DNA of 64,000 nucleotides from Haliclystus octoradiatus (lineage: Eukaryota; Cnidaria; Staurozoa; Stauromedusae; Haliclystidae). This document shows, in pieces, positions 51,999 to 63,632 of this stretch. The stretch spans positions 459,001-523,000 of the forward strand of contig OU744454.1 in NCBI GenBank assembly GCA_916610825.1. Reading direction: 5' to 3'. The translations under genes and the position numbers were made by a program. Each line of letters begins with the position of its first letter. The stretch's first letter is position 1. Under the pieces are notes generated by a model. It saw only the letters and a program-made list of their open reading frames with translations. It made no database searches and had not been told where the DNA came from.

Positions 51999-52834
51999 GG
52001 TCGGACATTATCTTAACAAAACAATAAAGTCTTGAGCCTTGACTTATTAATTAAATAAATACGAACCCTCGGCAAAGTTACAAGAGTACGCCTAATCAAT
52101 AATCTAGAATAATCCTTACCTACGAGATCTACCTAGACTAATTCCACAATTTAAGCAAGCATATGGGGCCTAGGGCTAGAACCTTAACCTACTGAGGTTC
52201 CCAATGCTGAGACGCAAGGAAAGTTCATAGCAACATGATACATCATGCCAGCAGACAGACACATTGCTGTGAATCAGAGAGGTGGTATTTATGAATAAAA
52301 TTAAACGCTGCACATACAAATCTATCGAAATATGAAACCTTTGGTCAACGCAACCTACCTATTTGATGAACATTTCAGATTCCTGAACCAGGCGTGAATT
52401 TCAAAATATGACAACTTCGTCCGTAAGCACTGACTTGGTTGATTACTCGAATCTATCGCATAAACGTCGTGCACGAACTGTTGAAACCAGAGTAAACAAG
52501 CCTTGAAGGATTAATCTTGATAATGAATTCGAGCTTTACTGCAATTTGAACTGACAACAGAGATGTTTTAATAAAATTTAAATTAGCAAAACGAAGATCA
52601 CAACAACGAACCACGAATCAAAACAATGATGGCGGATGATGAAATAGGCGAGGCTGTGCAAAATAACGAGACAAAAATCCCTGAGTTAACGGTCACTCGA
52701 TAGTCTTGTTTCACAGAATCAGTTAGATTTGGAACAAGTGGAAGAGATAAGTCATGTGGTATATAATTTATGCATTTAACATCATTTACAATGTGTCGCA
52801 TAATTATATAATTGAAAATAATTTCATAATAAAT
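51999..52834. promoter_or_regulatory. Rubicon-like promoter/5' leader and AGPS 3' flank
   Basis: On the minus strand, a donor-like AAATAG/GTAGGT near 52361 and a T-rich tract ending in AAG near 52012 could splice a 5' leader exon. The leader holds short upstream ATG frames. On the plus strand a 24-codon frame starts at 52630 (MADDEIGEAVQ); I do not call it a gene. Confidence 0.4.
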
Positions 52835-54586
52835 TTACAACATATTTTTAACTGCAAATATGTTATTGGGATCAATCTTCTTTTTGATCGCTTCCAGCAT
52901 ACCAACACCGACTGGTGATACTGTTTCTTTCAACCATTTTTGTCTAATTTTACCAATGCCATGATGATGTGATATACTTCCTCCGTTCGCAAGAACTTCC
53001 TCTCTTGCCGCATTCTCAACTTCTTCATAAACATGCAATGGATTGTTAATGCCGTAATATTGAAAGCCATAGTAGAAATAGACACATGCCCCCGTGTCAT
53101 ACGTCTGCGTCACACGGCAGGTAATCAATGGTTTTCTTGTGATGCCAAATTCTCTACATTTACGATGCAATAATGCCTTAACGTTAACACATAAATCAGC
53201 TACACGATGCCAAGGTACAGACGTTTCGAATGATTCTGCTATGAAATAATAATCTAAACCAAGATCACGTAAATAAGCAATGACGTACGTCAGCATGTAT
53301 CCCCTTTCCCCATTTGCGGCCCCAGCTGGTAATCCACCATAGCCTTTGGCAATTTTAATTATTTCTTGTTTATGTCGATCGACATCATCCTTTCTACCTT
53401 CGAAAAGTAGAGTACATACACAGAGTTTTTCTGCCTTGAATTGTTTGAATTTCAAAAGATAGAATGCTTTTATTTGATCAATAACATGAGTCCAGAATGT
53501 AGTGGATCCAGGTTTCAACGCTTGACCAAATCTAAACTGGTCGTTATCCATCAGACGGATTGACGCTGGTTGTATTTTCTTCATGGCAACTTCATGTAAA
53601 CATTTTACGCCAGATTCAAACGATGGGAACACTAGTGAATCGTACGCTTTGAATTCTGGTTGAGGTTTGATTTTAATTGTGACTTCTGTAACAACACCTA
53701 ACATGCCTTCAGAGCCAAGAATAAATTGCTGTACATCGGGTCCTGCAGAGATACGAGGCACATTACAATTTCTCTCAATTGTTCCATTGGGTGTCACCGC
53801 TCTCAGTGAGATGACTAAATCTTCGATATTACCATAAATATTTTTTTTCATTCCTGATGCTCTTGTTGCTACCCAACCCCCTAATGAGCTAAATTCCATA
53901 CTATCTGGTTCATGACCAGAACAGAATCCATGCTCTGATAGTTTCCTTTCAAGATCTTGGCCAATTATACCAGCTTGGATATGAGCAAGACGGCTTTCAG
54001 GATCAATCCACAAGATCTGGTTCATTTCCGTTGTATCCAAAGATACAATCATCCGTTTTTCATCATTAGGACATTGGACCGCAAGACTGACGCTGGTGCC
54101 GCCCCCAAATGGAATGATACAAACATCATGCTTTGATGCAAGATCAACTATTCTCTCCACGTGTTCATGACATCCTGGCCATACAACTAGGTCTGGTATT
54201 CTATCTAATTTAGCATGACGTAGTTTAAATATCTCTTCTAGTGTGTGTCCGTGACCGTGAACAACACGGTCAGTGACATCTTTCGAATGAACAACCGGGA
54301 TTTTCGTCAGTGCCTTTACGAATTCATCATTGTACGCGATAAGAGGGTAATCAGAATCCCTGATGATTGTTTTGGGTGGCGATGCAAGTTCTATATCTGC
54401 ACCACATTCATCTTCAAACCATTTTCTTAGCTTCGGTAATATCTCTTCACCTAAAGCCTCGTATCTTGTTCCAGTAAATTTAGCAACTCCATCTTCAGTC
54501 AGGATAAACTTTGAATCGGCATAACCCCATCCGTTTAATTTGAGGACGTTTTGTCTTTGTCGCGGATACGCCCTTGTTTTATCCAT
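52835..54586 (-). CDS. AGPS: Alkylglycerone-phosphate synthase, single exon, 583 aa
   Basis: This FAD enzyme swaps the acyl chain of acyl-DHAP for a fatty alcohol, making the ether bond of plasmalogens, normally inside peroxisomes. The FAD (PCMH-type) domain is about 130-310, with IIPFGGGTSVS around 158-167, GHEPDSMEFSSLGGWVATRA, and SGMKKNIYGNIEDLV. The C-terminal cap has FEGRKDDV, LTYVIAYLRDLGLDYYFIAESFETS, and CRVTQTYDTGACVYFYYGF. The three histidines near the active site are at 540-542 (SHHHGIGKIRQKW). Similarity to human AGPS begins at RQRQNVLKLNGWGY and runs to the end (DPNNIF). Human AGPS has about 75 more residues at its N-terminus, carrying the PTS2 signal. Here an in-frame TAA lies nine codons before the ATG, no PTS2 is visible, and the C-terminus NML is not a PTS1. 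The gene has no introns, unlike its neighbours. Confidence 0.96.
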   Translation of the reverse strand: MDKTRAYPRQRQNVLKLNGWGYADSKFILTEDGVAKFTGTRYEALGEEILPKLRKWFEDECGADIELASPPKTIIRDSDYPLIAYNDEFVKALTKIPVVHSKDVTDRVVHGHGHTLEEIFKLRHAKLDRIPDLVVWPGCHEHVERIVDLASKHDVCIIPFGGGTSVSLAVQCPNDEKRMIVSLDTTEMNQILWIDPESRLAHIQAGIIGQDLERKLSEHGFCSGHEPDSMEFSSLGGWVATRASGMKKNIYGNIEDLVISLRAVTPNGTIERNCNVPRISAGPDVQQFILGSEGMLGVVTEVTIKIKPQPEFKAYDSLVFPSFESGVKCLHEVAMKKIQPASIRLMDNDQFRFGQALKPGSTTFWTHVIDQIKAFYLLKFKQFKAEKLCVCTLLFEGRKDDVDRHKQEIIKIAKGYGGLPAGAANGERGYMLTYVIAYLRDLGLDYYFIAESFETSVPWHRVADLCVNVKALLHRKCREFGITRKPLITCRVTQTYDTGACVYFYYGFQYYGINNPLHVYEEVENAAREEVLANGGSISHHHGIGKIRQKWLKETVSPVGVGMLEAIKKKIDPNNIFAVKNML

Positions 54587-56162
54587 AACAGGTAAGTTTC
54601 CAAGATTGATTTAGAAATTATGCACAACCAAACACGAACAACTTGCAAAAATGAAAACTTTGCAGTCACACACAGTTGCCCTCTTTCGCAATGGAGTCGG
54701 TTTTATGTGTTGGGTCAAAAGGTGACGACACGGCCTCGCGTACAGTACATTACGATGGGTAAAGGAGGCTGGGGGATATATCTTGCGCAAGGCATCTTGC
54801 TAGGTGGTATATAGGTAAAATGCCTAATATACCTATTACTTTGGTATCTTGTATCTTTATAGGCTTTATGACAATAAGCCACATCGGGTTTATCGTCAGT
54901 TCAAGGTTTTCAAATGTATTTCAAGACTGAAATTGTTATTAATTTGTAGAATTTTATAATTGCTAGAAAAGCCAAAGGAAATTGAAGCAATAGTATAATA
55001 ATCAGACTACATTATTAGTAATGGCCGTCATAATCATGAATTAACCGAGACCGTTGTTCTCTAGTCACGGCTGCTGCTGCCGCATTATGTAAATTTTGGA
55101 AAATTAGCGAAACACGGTCTTCTTACTTCTTAGAAAATTTCCTGTTGGGTAAAAGTAGAGTAAAACTCTTGAGTTGGTTTGACAGCAGGCTTAAAATCGC
55201 GTATAAAAGAAAATTCGAATTAAATTAATTGTGCCACGCCCATTTTAATAGATCTTAAACATCACACATTTGCGACTTTATTTATACTGTTTAAAGCTGT
55301 ATGTATATATGTCCTGATGCAGTGAATGTGTGCCTATAACATGGATAGGATGCATCAGCGAGTATAAATGTATATTCATACCTAGCTAGGAGCATGGCAA
55401 TTCCATCTAATATTCAGAGGACGAAGAGACTGCAGTAAATTGAAACATTTGATCTCGTCGCTGCAAATCGATTCGCAAAATATCATACGGTGATCAAACT
55501 TCAGGAAAAGGAAATCTATTTTATGTTTAATTGGTTCAAGTTGAATCAAGGAATAAGAAAATCATAGAAAGAAAGACCGATTCACATGAGCAATAGATCT
55601 TCATAATATAATAATTTATTCGTGAGTAATTACGATTTTGCACAAACTGAATTAATTTGTGTGGAAAATTGTGCATTTTATAATTATCGATTCTTACATA
55701 TTCATTTAATTGCATTTTAATTTGAGAGAAACTTCATATTGCAGCTTTGAGGCTGGTGTTTTATTTTTTAATTGATCAAGTGAAAAATTCCTAATTTTTT
55801 CATATTTTGGTAAAAATAATTGGAAGATGCCATTATGGAAAATCTAACACTATCCGTTGCCATGACACAATGGATAATTACGTCAAATTGAGTGGATTCA
55901 CGAAAGTCCTGTTCCAAATTAGGACAAAATCAATAAATTATTACGTCACGATTAAATGCGTATAAATTGGAACGCACCGAACATGAGCTCATTTCCAAGT
56001 GAATCCAGCCACGTAAACAGTGTCGGAGAATGGATCAGCATTAGGAAAAAATCGAAAGAGAGTGATACAAATTGATGAGATATAACTCTATCAAGAATGT
56101 ATTCGCCGGTTTCGCAAGAAAACAATCGGCATTATATCGGTTCTGACCGATATTCAAAGGCG
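54587..56162. promoter_or_regulatory. Divergent intergenic region between AGPS and the coiled-coil gene
   Basis: About 1.6 kb containing the promoters of two divergent genes. A plus-strand frame at 54620-54814 has no domain. I see no clear TATA box or repeat element. Some GATCAAA/TTAATT-rich patches are present but unremarkable for this base composition. Confidence 0.5.
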
Positions 56163-59100
56163 ATGTTTGGATCGCAACGTCGCGACTCAGGTATTTTTGA
56201 CAACGACGTGAGAATGGAAGAGGCGAGAGATAAAAGAGCAATGAAATACGACTACAAATGTAAGTGAATTAAGCAACGCAATATTGCACTTTTAATAATT
56301 AATCTTTAAAGATCTAATTATCACTATTAATTCAAGAAACTATTGAGTGCTGTTATCACATCTTAGATAACATATTTACTATTCCATATTTCACTGAATA
56401 GCCAAATAGTCTTTTACGGTTACGATCTCAAGCAATAGCTAGTGCTCCATTGATGTAACTCATAATTAACCTAGCAAAAAATATATAATATCATTCAAGA
56501 GTTAGGAGAAATATAAAATAAGAATCTACTATCCACGGAATGCAAATGAAATGAAACAGCAACATTGGCAATTCAGAGTAGGCACAATTAACAATGTTGA
56601 TCGATCAATAGAGAGATCTATATTATGTAGACTATTGACCAAGCGAGGTGACCACAATAGACAGTTGGTCTATGTAAACAGGTAATTCAGAGAATGGGTT
56701 ATTTATAGACCTATGAGCCACACACAACCAAGAGAATACATCACTGCATATATTGAATGATTATGACATTTGAGACTCAATGATTATAGTGTTAACATAG
56801 CAGTTCACAGATATCAAACGGCCGCCCTATCTTCACAAACAACTCATTAATTTTTCATGAAGAGTTTCATAAACAGGTCAACATGTCCATGGAAAACAGA
56901 TAGATTAGCATTCACAACTTTTGAAAGAACTTTCCATTAATTGATGATTAAAGTTTCATGATAGGTTTATGAAAACAGCCCAATAGTTGATAACCATTCA
57001 ACTGTTCATGAACTTGAATTAATTAATTTTTGTATGGAATAATGGCATACAGTTTCAATAAAGACAATATTACTTTGCTGGAGAATTTTTGTTCTATGTT
57101 AATCGATATCAATGACCTGCTTTTCTTTCTTCGAATGTTCATGAACAACTTATAACATTTCATGAAGCATTCATGAACCCTCTAATGGATGTTAAATGGT
57201 CCTTTTTCATGAACAGCTTGAATGAATTTATGAACTGTTCATGAAAACCTTATAATAAACAGTTTATAACGAACAGTTTAAGAATAGCTCATGAACGTTA
57301 AATGGACTACTTTCATAAACTGTTTATGACATCTCAAGTATTTGAAAATGTTCATGAACACCTAATGAACAGTTCATGAACATATCCTTTCTCCTTAGCC
57401 ACACTTTTCACTATTTAACGTCAACATATCTTAAACTGGTTTTGACGCAACAAATCATTGGTAAAATAAACCTTATTTGAATTTCTTGCCAGGTAATCAA
57501 TCCACTGCTAATTGTTTTGATGGAGAACCAATTAATTACCGGATTGTTGTTACAAATGATGGATTAAGTGTTGAAAAGAACCTTTTAAATCAAATCAATT
57601 ATGACCTTCAATATTTGCAAACAGAATCATCTCTCACTAAAGAGGCAATGGATAAAGTAAGAATCAGTTGTCGTGATAAACTGAGGCGATTTGAAGAGGC
57701 TGTTACACTTAATAACACAGCAACTGAGGAAATTCATAAAGATCTATTTGCTAAAATGAATACTTTTGCATCATGTGAGAACAAGAAAATCTTACATATG
57801 GAGAAGAGATTTAATGAAAGTCTTGATAAACTAAATAGCCATTATATAAATTTGAATCGCGCAGAAGAGAACATTAAGCAGCACAAACAAGACATCAGCA
57901 CGCAAATACAACAACATAATCAAAATTACATCAAAACAAACAACATGATACAAAAAATGCAAAACGACGTGAAAATTGTTAAAGAAAATTCCCTTTCTGT
58001 TGAAATGATCGATGAAATTCAAAAGGAGCAAAAACTGCTATCAAAACAACATCAACGTATTGAGCAACATGTTGAAAAAGGTAGAGAGATGGTTAATGCA
58101 CATCAAATCGAACTAGACAAAAAATGTGATAAACTTATTAAGCAACAAGAGCAATTCAAAACTTTAACAAATAACAAACAACTTGAAGCACGGTTGAGAG
58201 AATTTGAGAATGATTTCACACAAGAGAAATTCAGATCAAATAAATTTGCCAAAGAACTTGAAGATATCAAGAAAAATCACAAAAAGTCATTAAAATCCAA
58301 ACAACATTTACGAGATGTCAATAGTTTGAAAAGCAAAATAAGTTGCTTGAATCTAAAAGTTCACATGATCACAGCATTTAGTCATACAAAATGGAGACAG
58401 CTTAGCTCCTCTAAAAAGAATACCAGTGTTGAGAAAGACCATGTTAATGTTGATTTGAAAGAATATAAAGAGGATTTAGTTGAAATACTGGCCAAATTAA
58501 AAGGTCTTCAGATGAGTGATGAAATAGTTAAAAGTGATGTTCAATCTCTCAAAGAAAATGTTTTACAAATCATGAAAGACCATCAAAATATAAATAATCT
58601 TCAAAGTGTTATAAGAAAAACAAACAAACATGATAACGATATCAATCAATTAAAAGATGATCTAGAAATGACAAAAGAAACATACCAATATGGTATTAAT
58701 CAATTCAATAAGTTTCTTGATGATGTCAACAAGATCAAACTAGATAACAATCAAACTGAGATTCCTATCATGCAGGACCAAATCAAATCACTCAAAGCCT
58801 CTCAAACATACAAGGTGGATGCGTTGGATAAGAAAATTGTTTACTTTGAGCAAACGCATAGTAAACAATGCAATGCTATTTCCACTAAATTGGACTCTAA
58901 CATTTTGAATTTGAAACAATCCTTGGATAGCCAATGCAATGATATTTCACAAATAAAAATTATTCAAAATGAAGCATTTGAAAAATTGAATATGTGTGAA
59001 AATCAAATGAAAGGAATTGTTAATCAGCTCAAAACAAATAATGCTAATGAAACGTTACCATCACAACATACTTTAGACACGCAAGATAACTCAAAAGCAG

Positions 59101-62052
59101 ATCAATCGTACATCAAAAATATGGATTTCAAAGAACATATGGATGACACTAGTGAAAAACTTGTGAAATTGGAAAATAGAATTCAGAAAGAGATTGCTGT
59201 AAGCAGAGAAAAGATCAACAATCGTTTAAATACAACAACTAAAAGTTTAAAAAATGAGATCCAAAATGAATTTAATGATAAAACAGAACAATTAATGATA
59301 AAGATAGATAACCAAAAAAACATGATAAATGATGCCAACGAGATACTTATACATCAAAATAAGAACGATAAAACACAAAATCATGTTTGTGAAGACATTG
59401 AAACATTTAAGAATACAATCGAAGAGAAGATCAAAAATACAAATGAGAAATTGATTGATTATCATACTCAAATCACAGACATAAAATCAACATTTTTAAC
59501 ACAAAAGGAAATGAATTCATCAGCAAACAGTGATAAAGAAATAACTGGAATCGTTACAGAACTGAGTGAGAAACATGACAAATTGCAAATAGAAGTATCG
59601 AAATTAAATGTAGAAAATGAATCAAAAGCTGCAAGAAAACGGAATGAAGAATTTCTTACAAATAAAATTAACAAATGTATGAAAGAGTTGGATGCACTTA
59701 AAGAGTTGTCTGAGAACAACATCAATAACAACACCAATGGTATATCTAGTGATTCCAAAAAGATTGAGACATTGTTTGATAAAGTGAAATCTATAGAAAA
59801 TGCAATTGAAATTATCAAATCAAGCCCTCAGAATGATGGAGTAGATCATAGCAAATCTACAGAAATCAAAGCTCTAAAGTCAGAAATAAAAACTTTGTCA
59901 CAAAAACTAATAAATCAAGAACGTAGCGAAGCAATTGCAAAAAATGAAATGAACAAATTACGTCAACAAATCAAAGATATAGCAACTTCATCTCAAAGTA
60001 AAAATGATAATATTGAAGAATTTAAACATATGTTCAAAGAAATGAAAGCTGAGATTGAATTATTAAAAACTGCAGACAGCAAAACTCCAACAATTACTAC
60101 AAAAGATACTAAAGTAACACCCAATGAAATCCAATTAATAAATAAAACACTTTGTGAAATGAAAAATAGTTTTGATGTCATCAGTGAAAAAGTAGTATTC
60201 GCTGAAGATATTATTGGTGTTAATAAAGATTTGGATGTCATCTCAATGGATTTGGAACGTTTTAAAACAGTGTATGATAAGACCGAACTGCGTCTAAATG
60301 CCTGTAATGATGAAACTCAATCAATCTGGGATGCAATAATGGAACTACGACAGCAACAATATCTGCTGATGAAACAAATGGCAGACATTGAAGCCTTATT
60401 AGATGGATCATACAATTCCGCCAATCAACTTGAAATTAGTCAAAACAAAATGTAAGTAGAAATCATTTCAAGTTGTACAAAAGAGGGCATTGAGATTATA
60501 AATGTTGAAATTTTGAATATGTCAATTAATGGGAGCATGACTTTGCAGATTCAGAAATTTCCCCTGGAAAAAATATGTTCATTGTTAGGCCCTATTCTTT
60601 GTTCATGAACACCATATAAGCAGTTCATGAAGTAGTTGAAGAACAGTTCATGAACGTCAAATGGCCTGTTTTTCAGCTACTTCATGAACTGCTTTGACGG
60701 GTTTTTTTTCGAACCCTGCCTTTTGTCTGTTTCATCTTACACAATAGCAATTTTTAAGTAAAGGTATCTTTGTTCGAATTTAGAAACACTCCTAATTCAA
60801 CTGTTCTTTACCCTTTATGCATTGCAGCCAATCAGGAATTATGAACATGGAACACAATCAATATTACAACAACAACAGCTCTGACGAAGAACAATTAGAT
60901 AGATTAAATCCAAACATGAATGATTATGAACAAGAGGAAATAAATCAACAATATAATTATGATATGAACCCTGCTTATCATGGTAATCAAGGAGATCAAT
61001 CTAATGTAAACAACAACAATGAGATGTACACAAATCATGATGAACAATCAAATAATGTAAACAAAGTTGATAAGAACGTCAAACCAAAAAGAAAATCAAG
61101 ACATCGCGATATGATGAATAAAAATGTTGATGTAGTGTCTGATATTGACACGAATGAAGTAATCAAATTGCAAAACAAACCACAATCATTCTTGCAACCA
61201 ATGACAAAACTCGCGCCAGTAGCAGTTACCAAGCAGCTGAATAAGACAACTGATCCTTTCAGAAATAACAACAGTATTCTTGGTAAACCAGCAAATCAGT
61301 TGGGTAAAATCAACAGTACGCCACAAAAAGATACGGAAGTTACAAAGAATAATTATACCAATAGTGACAGTGGAGTACAAAATAATGTAAATGACGAGGA
61401 AAATATCGATGATCAATTTGAAGCTTCTGATGCTAGCGACAATGAAACCGGTTGTGCATTGACAAGAAAAGTAGAGAGCAAATATCCAACACACGCGTAT
61501 CTACAAGATGACAATATAACACCAGATTTTATTAATGAACATCAAATTACATCGGGCAAACAAGCAAACATGAAAATCAATAACAATGAGAATAATAAAA
61601 AATCAAGTAGCAGCAGTTTGACATCATTAGCTGACTTGCCTTCATTAAATGGAAAACAGAAGGTTAACAAAAAACCACCCACGGCAAAAGGAAAGATAAA
61701 GAAAAATGGAAAAGAAGCTATTGATAGTCTATTTGGTGATATAGAAGACAACGATTTGTATTCATCACAAGATGCTAATAAAATGTCAACTACGTCACAT
61801 GATGGCGATAACTTTTCTTGGCTGACTGTTGCAAATGGAAATACTAACACAAAACAACCAAAAAGATCAAAATTAGCACCTGTGACATCATCACCACCTA
61901 TGAATGTCCCTAAATCCATCCTAGGTCCTATTAAATCCAAGTCCAACAGTAAACCTTTGGCACCAAAAAAGAGTTTACTTGGTGATTTACCAGCATTACC
62001 CGGAGGTGCACGCTCAGGGCTTGCTCCTTTAAAAACATTGCCTTCATTTTAA
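56163..62052 (+). CDS. Unrecognised 1,426-residue coiled-coil protein, three exons
   Basis: I do not recognise this protein. Exons 56163-56259, 57493-60451 and 60828-62052 join in frame (4,281 nt). Exon 1 encodes MFGSQRRDSGIFDNDVRMEE, a charged start. Residues about 33-1018 come from one 2,959-nt exon, rich in Lys, Asn, Gln, Glu and Ile, almost free of proline and glycine, with long heptad-like stretches: a rod. Residues about 1019-1426 are Asn/Asp/Ser-rich and disordered-looking, with basic patches (KPKRKSRHRD; KGKIKKNGK) and repeated short hydrophobic motifs LADLPSL, LFGDIEDNDLY, LLGDLPALPGG; the end is LAPLKTLPSF. No signal peptide or membrane segment is seen. It could be a centrosomal, ciliary or filament-associated protein, but that is a guess from shape alone. 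The start was chosen because the exon 1 donor and exon 2 acceptor join in phase. Confidence 0.85.
56854..57380. repeat. Cluster of nine TTCATGAA palindromes (intron 1)
   Basis: TTCATGAA occurs at 56854, 57005, 57138, 57159, 57170, 57206, 57238, 57351 and 57373, often as GTTCATGAAC, with near matches between (CTCATGAAC, TTTATGAAC). Associated phrases such as GTTAAATGG recur. It is a degenerate interspersed repeat in the first intron of the coiled-coil gene. Confidence 0.9.
60602..60688. repeat. Cluster of four TTCATGAA palindromes (intron 2)
   Basis: TTCATGAA at 60602, 60624, 60647 and 60681 within 87 bp of the 376-bp second intron of the same gene. The phrase GTTCATGAACGTCAAATGG closely parallels GCTCATGAACGTTAAATGG in intron 1 (57287 onward), so the two clusters are related. 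The segment also folds: CAGTTCATGAAGTAG pairs with CTACTTCATGAACTG. Confidence 0.9.
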
Positions 62053-63632
62053 ATTTTAAACTTTAATTAATAATAATGAAAATACTTATGTAAAAGAAAG
62101 TATATGTATATATAAATATCTGGTCTTATATTTTAAAGATAGACTAGTTTAAAACATTGGATTATATATTTAATTTAACTACTGCACATACTATCATTCC
62201 TTAGTAAACTTGTCTATACCTATCCTCATGCCAGAAGATACTCCTATCCCAAGTATTTTATTTTTCTGAAATGGAGTATTACATTTAAGATTAATGATAT
62301 CTACCCGAACCCCATACCACTGAGTTTTGCTATTTTTCTCCTTTCTGCAGCTGGATTTAGTTGAAAACTTATAGAAAATTGTAACACAAAACAATATGTG
62401 CGACCATAAATGGCCAAAATCAATATTACGATTCCTGTTCTGCAGGTAAGATGCGGCTAAGATCTTACTAAGATCTTAGCCGCAGACAGCAAACTCTACA
62501 GTCGTCAGTCTCTCAGTCTGGCCTGAACCTTAGTAGAGTTTATTGTGACTAATCAACAGCATAGCCTTGGAAATGAAGCACTGTGGTTTGATCTTATGAT
62601 TCTTATCACTCGTCAGGGAAAAGAAGGGTCCAACTCTACAATGAGCAAACATCAATCAATCATTTTTTGAATGGAGTATACAGTCCTACAAATCTGCAAT
62701 CATGAAATGAATTTCTAGTCTGAACTATCTAATTCTTGAACGCCTGCAAACTTTCTATCTTATATGAGAGCCCACATTTAATCCTTGGGGTGCATTGACA
62801 GTACGTTCTACTGAAAAGTGTTGGCATGGTGTATTATTATTTAAATTATTAGGATTAGGTGGCCTATGCTATTCTATTCTACTATATATAGTATTATATT
62901 ATATAAATTAATATCTTCCATAATTCGAGGAAAATGACCGACGCAAACAAAATGCTTTATAAAATAATCAGGATTAGAAGCTGTGAAAGCAGACAATTGC
63001 AGACAAACATGTATACCTGCGAACATACAATGATATTATACCAATAATCCGCCACATAATGCATACATTTTGCCTGCAAATAGTTTCTTGATTAAAATCA
63101 GCTCTCAGTGAACTGCCTCGTTCCTTATATGCCTCGCTGAAGATATGACTTACGAAGCTGACGAAATAGCTATAGTTATTCGTTGGTTAGAAATCGTGCA
63201 ATATAAATCAACTATTATATTTATTTTTATTGTAGCTCTCCTCAATTCCAACTGTAAACTTTTCTACCTGAAATTTTCATCAGCACTATATACAGGATCA
63301 GATCTTTTGCACATATAGTTTTAGATTGTTCCACAATTTTGAAGTACAAAATATAAAAACGGCTCATTGTATTGATGTCCACCAACCCCATTGTATCGAT
63401 CGTGGAGTCCATGCGTGGAGATCAATAAATAGTTCGTATATAGTTAAGCAATAAGCACATACAGTACTATATAAAATAAAGAATCTTCCGTATATATTAA
63501 TCAAATCATTTACGTTACTAAGTAACAGCTTTTGAATAGGCTATATATATGACTATATCATAACATAAACCCGAACATAAATAACGTGGCTATACACAAA
63601 CACAATCCAATATCTCATCAAGTTGGCCGAAG
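62053..63632. other. Convergent spacer between the coiled-coil and GPCR genes
   Basis: AT-rich, no coding frame I can support. It contains the 33-bp hairpin at 62452-62484. The 3' untranslated regions of two converging genes are expected here. Confidence 0.6.
62452..62484. repeat. Perfect 15-bp inverted repeat, 3-base loop
   Basis: TGCGGCTAAGATCTT and its exact complement flank the loop ACT. It is isolated, with no poly-T tract and no flanking repeat. It may be a remnant of a small foldback element or a structured 3' end; neither is shown. Confidence 0.85.

Noticed and set aside
52630-52704. Plus-strand 24-codon frame MADDEIGEAVQ
   Set aside because: The start looks typical, but there is no good splice donor before its stop and no downstream plus-strand exon.
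57831-60241. Minus-strand hydrophobic frames under the coiled-coil exon
   Set aside because: Antisense of Lys/Asn/Glu-rich codons gives Phe/Leu/Ile-rich shadows; the plus frame is open for 2.9 kb.
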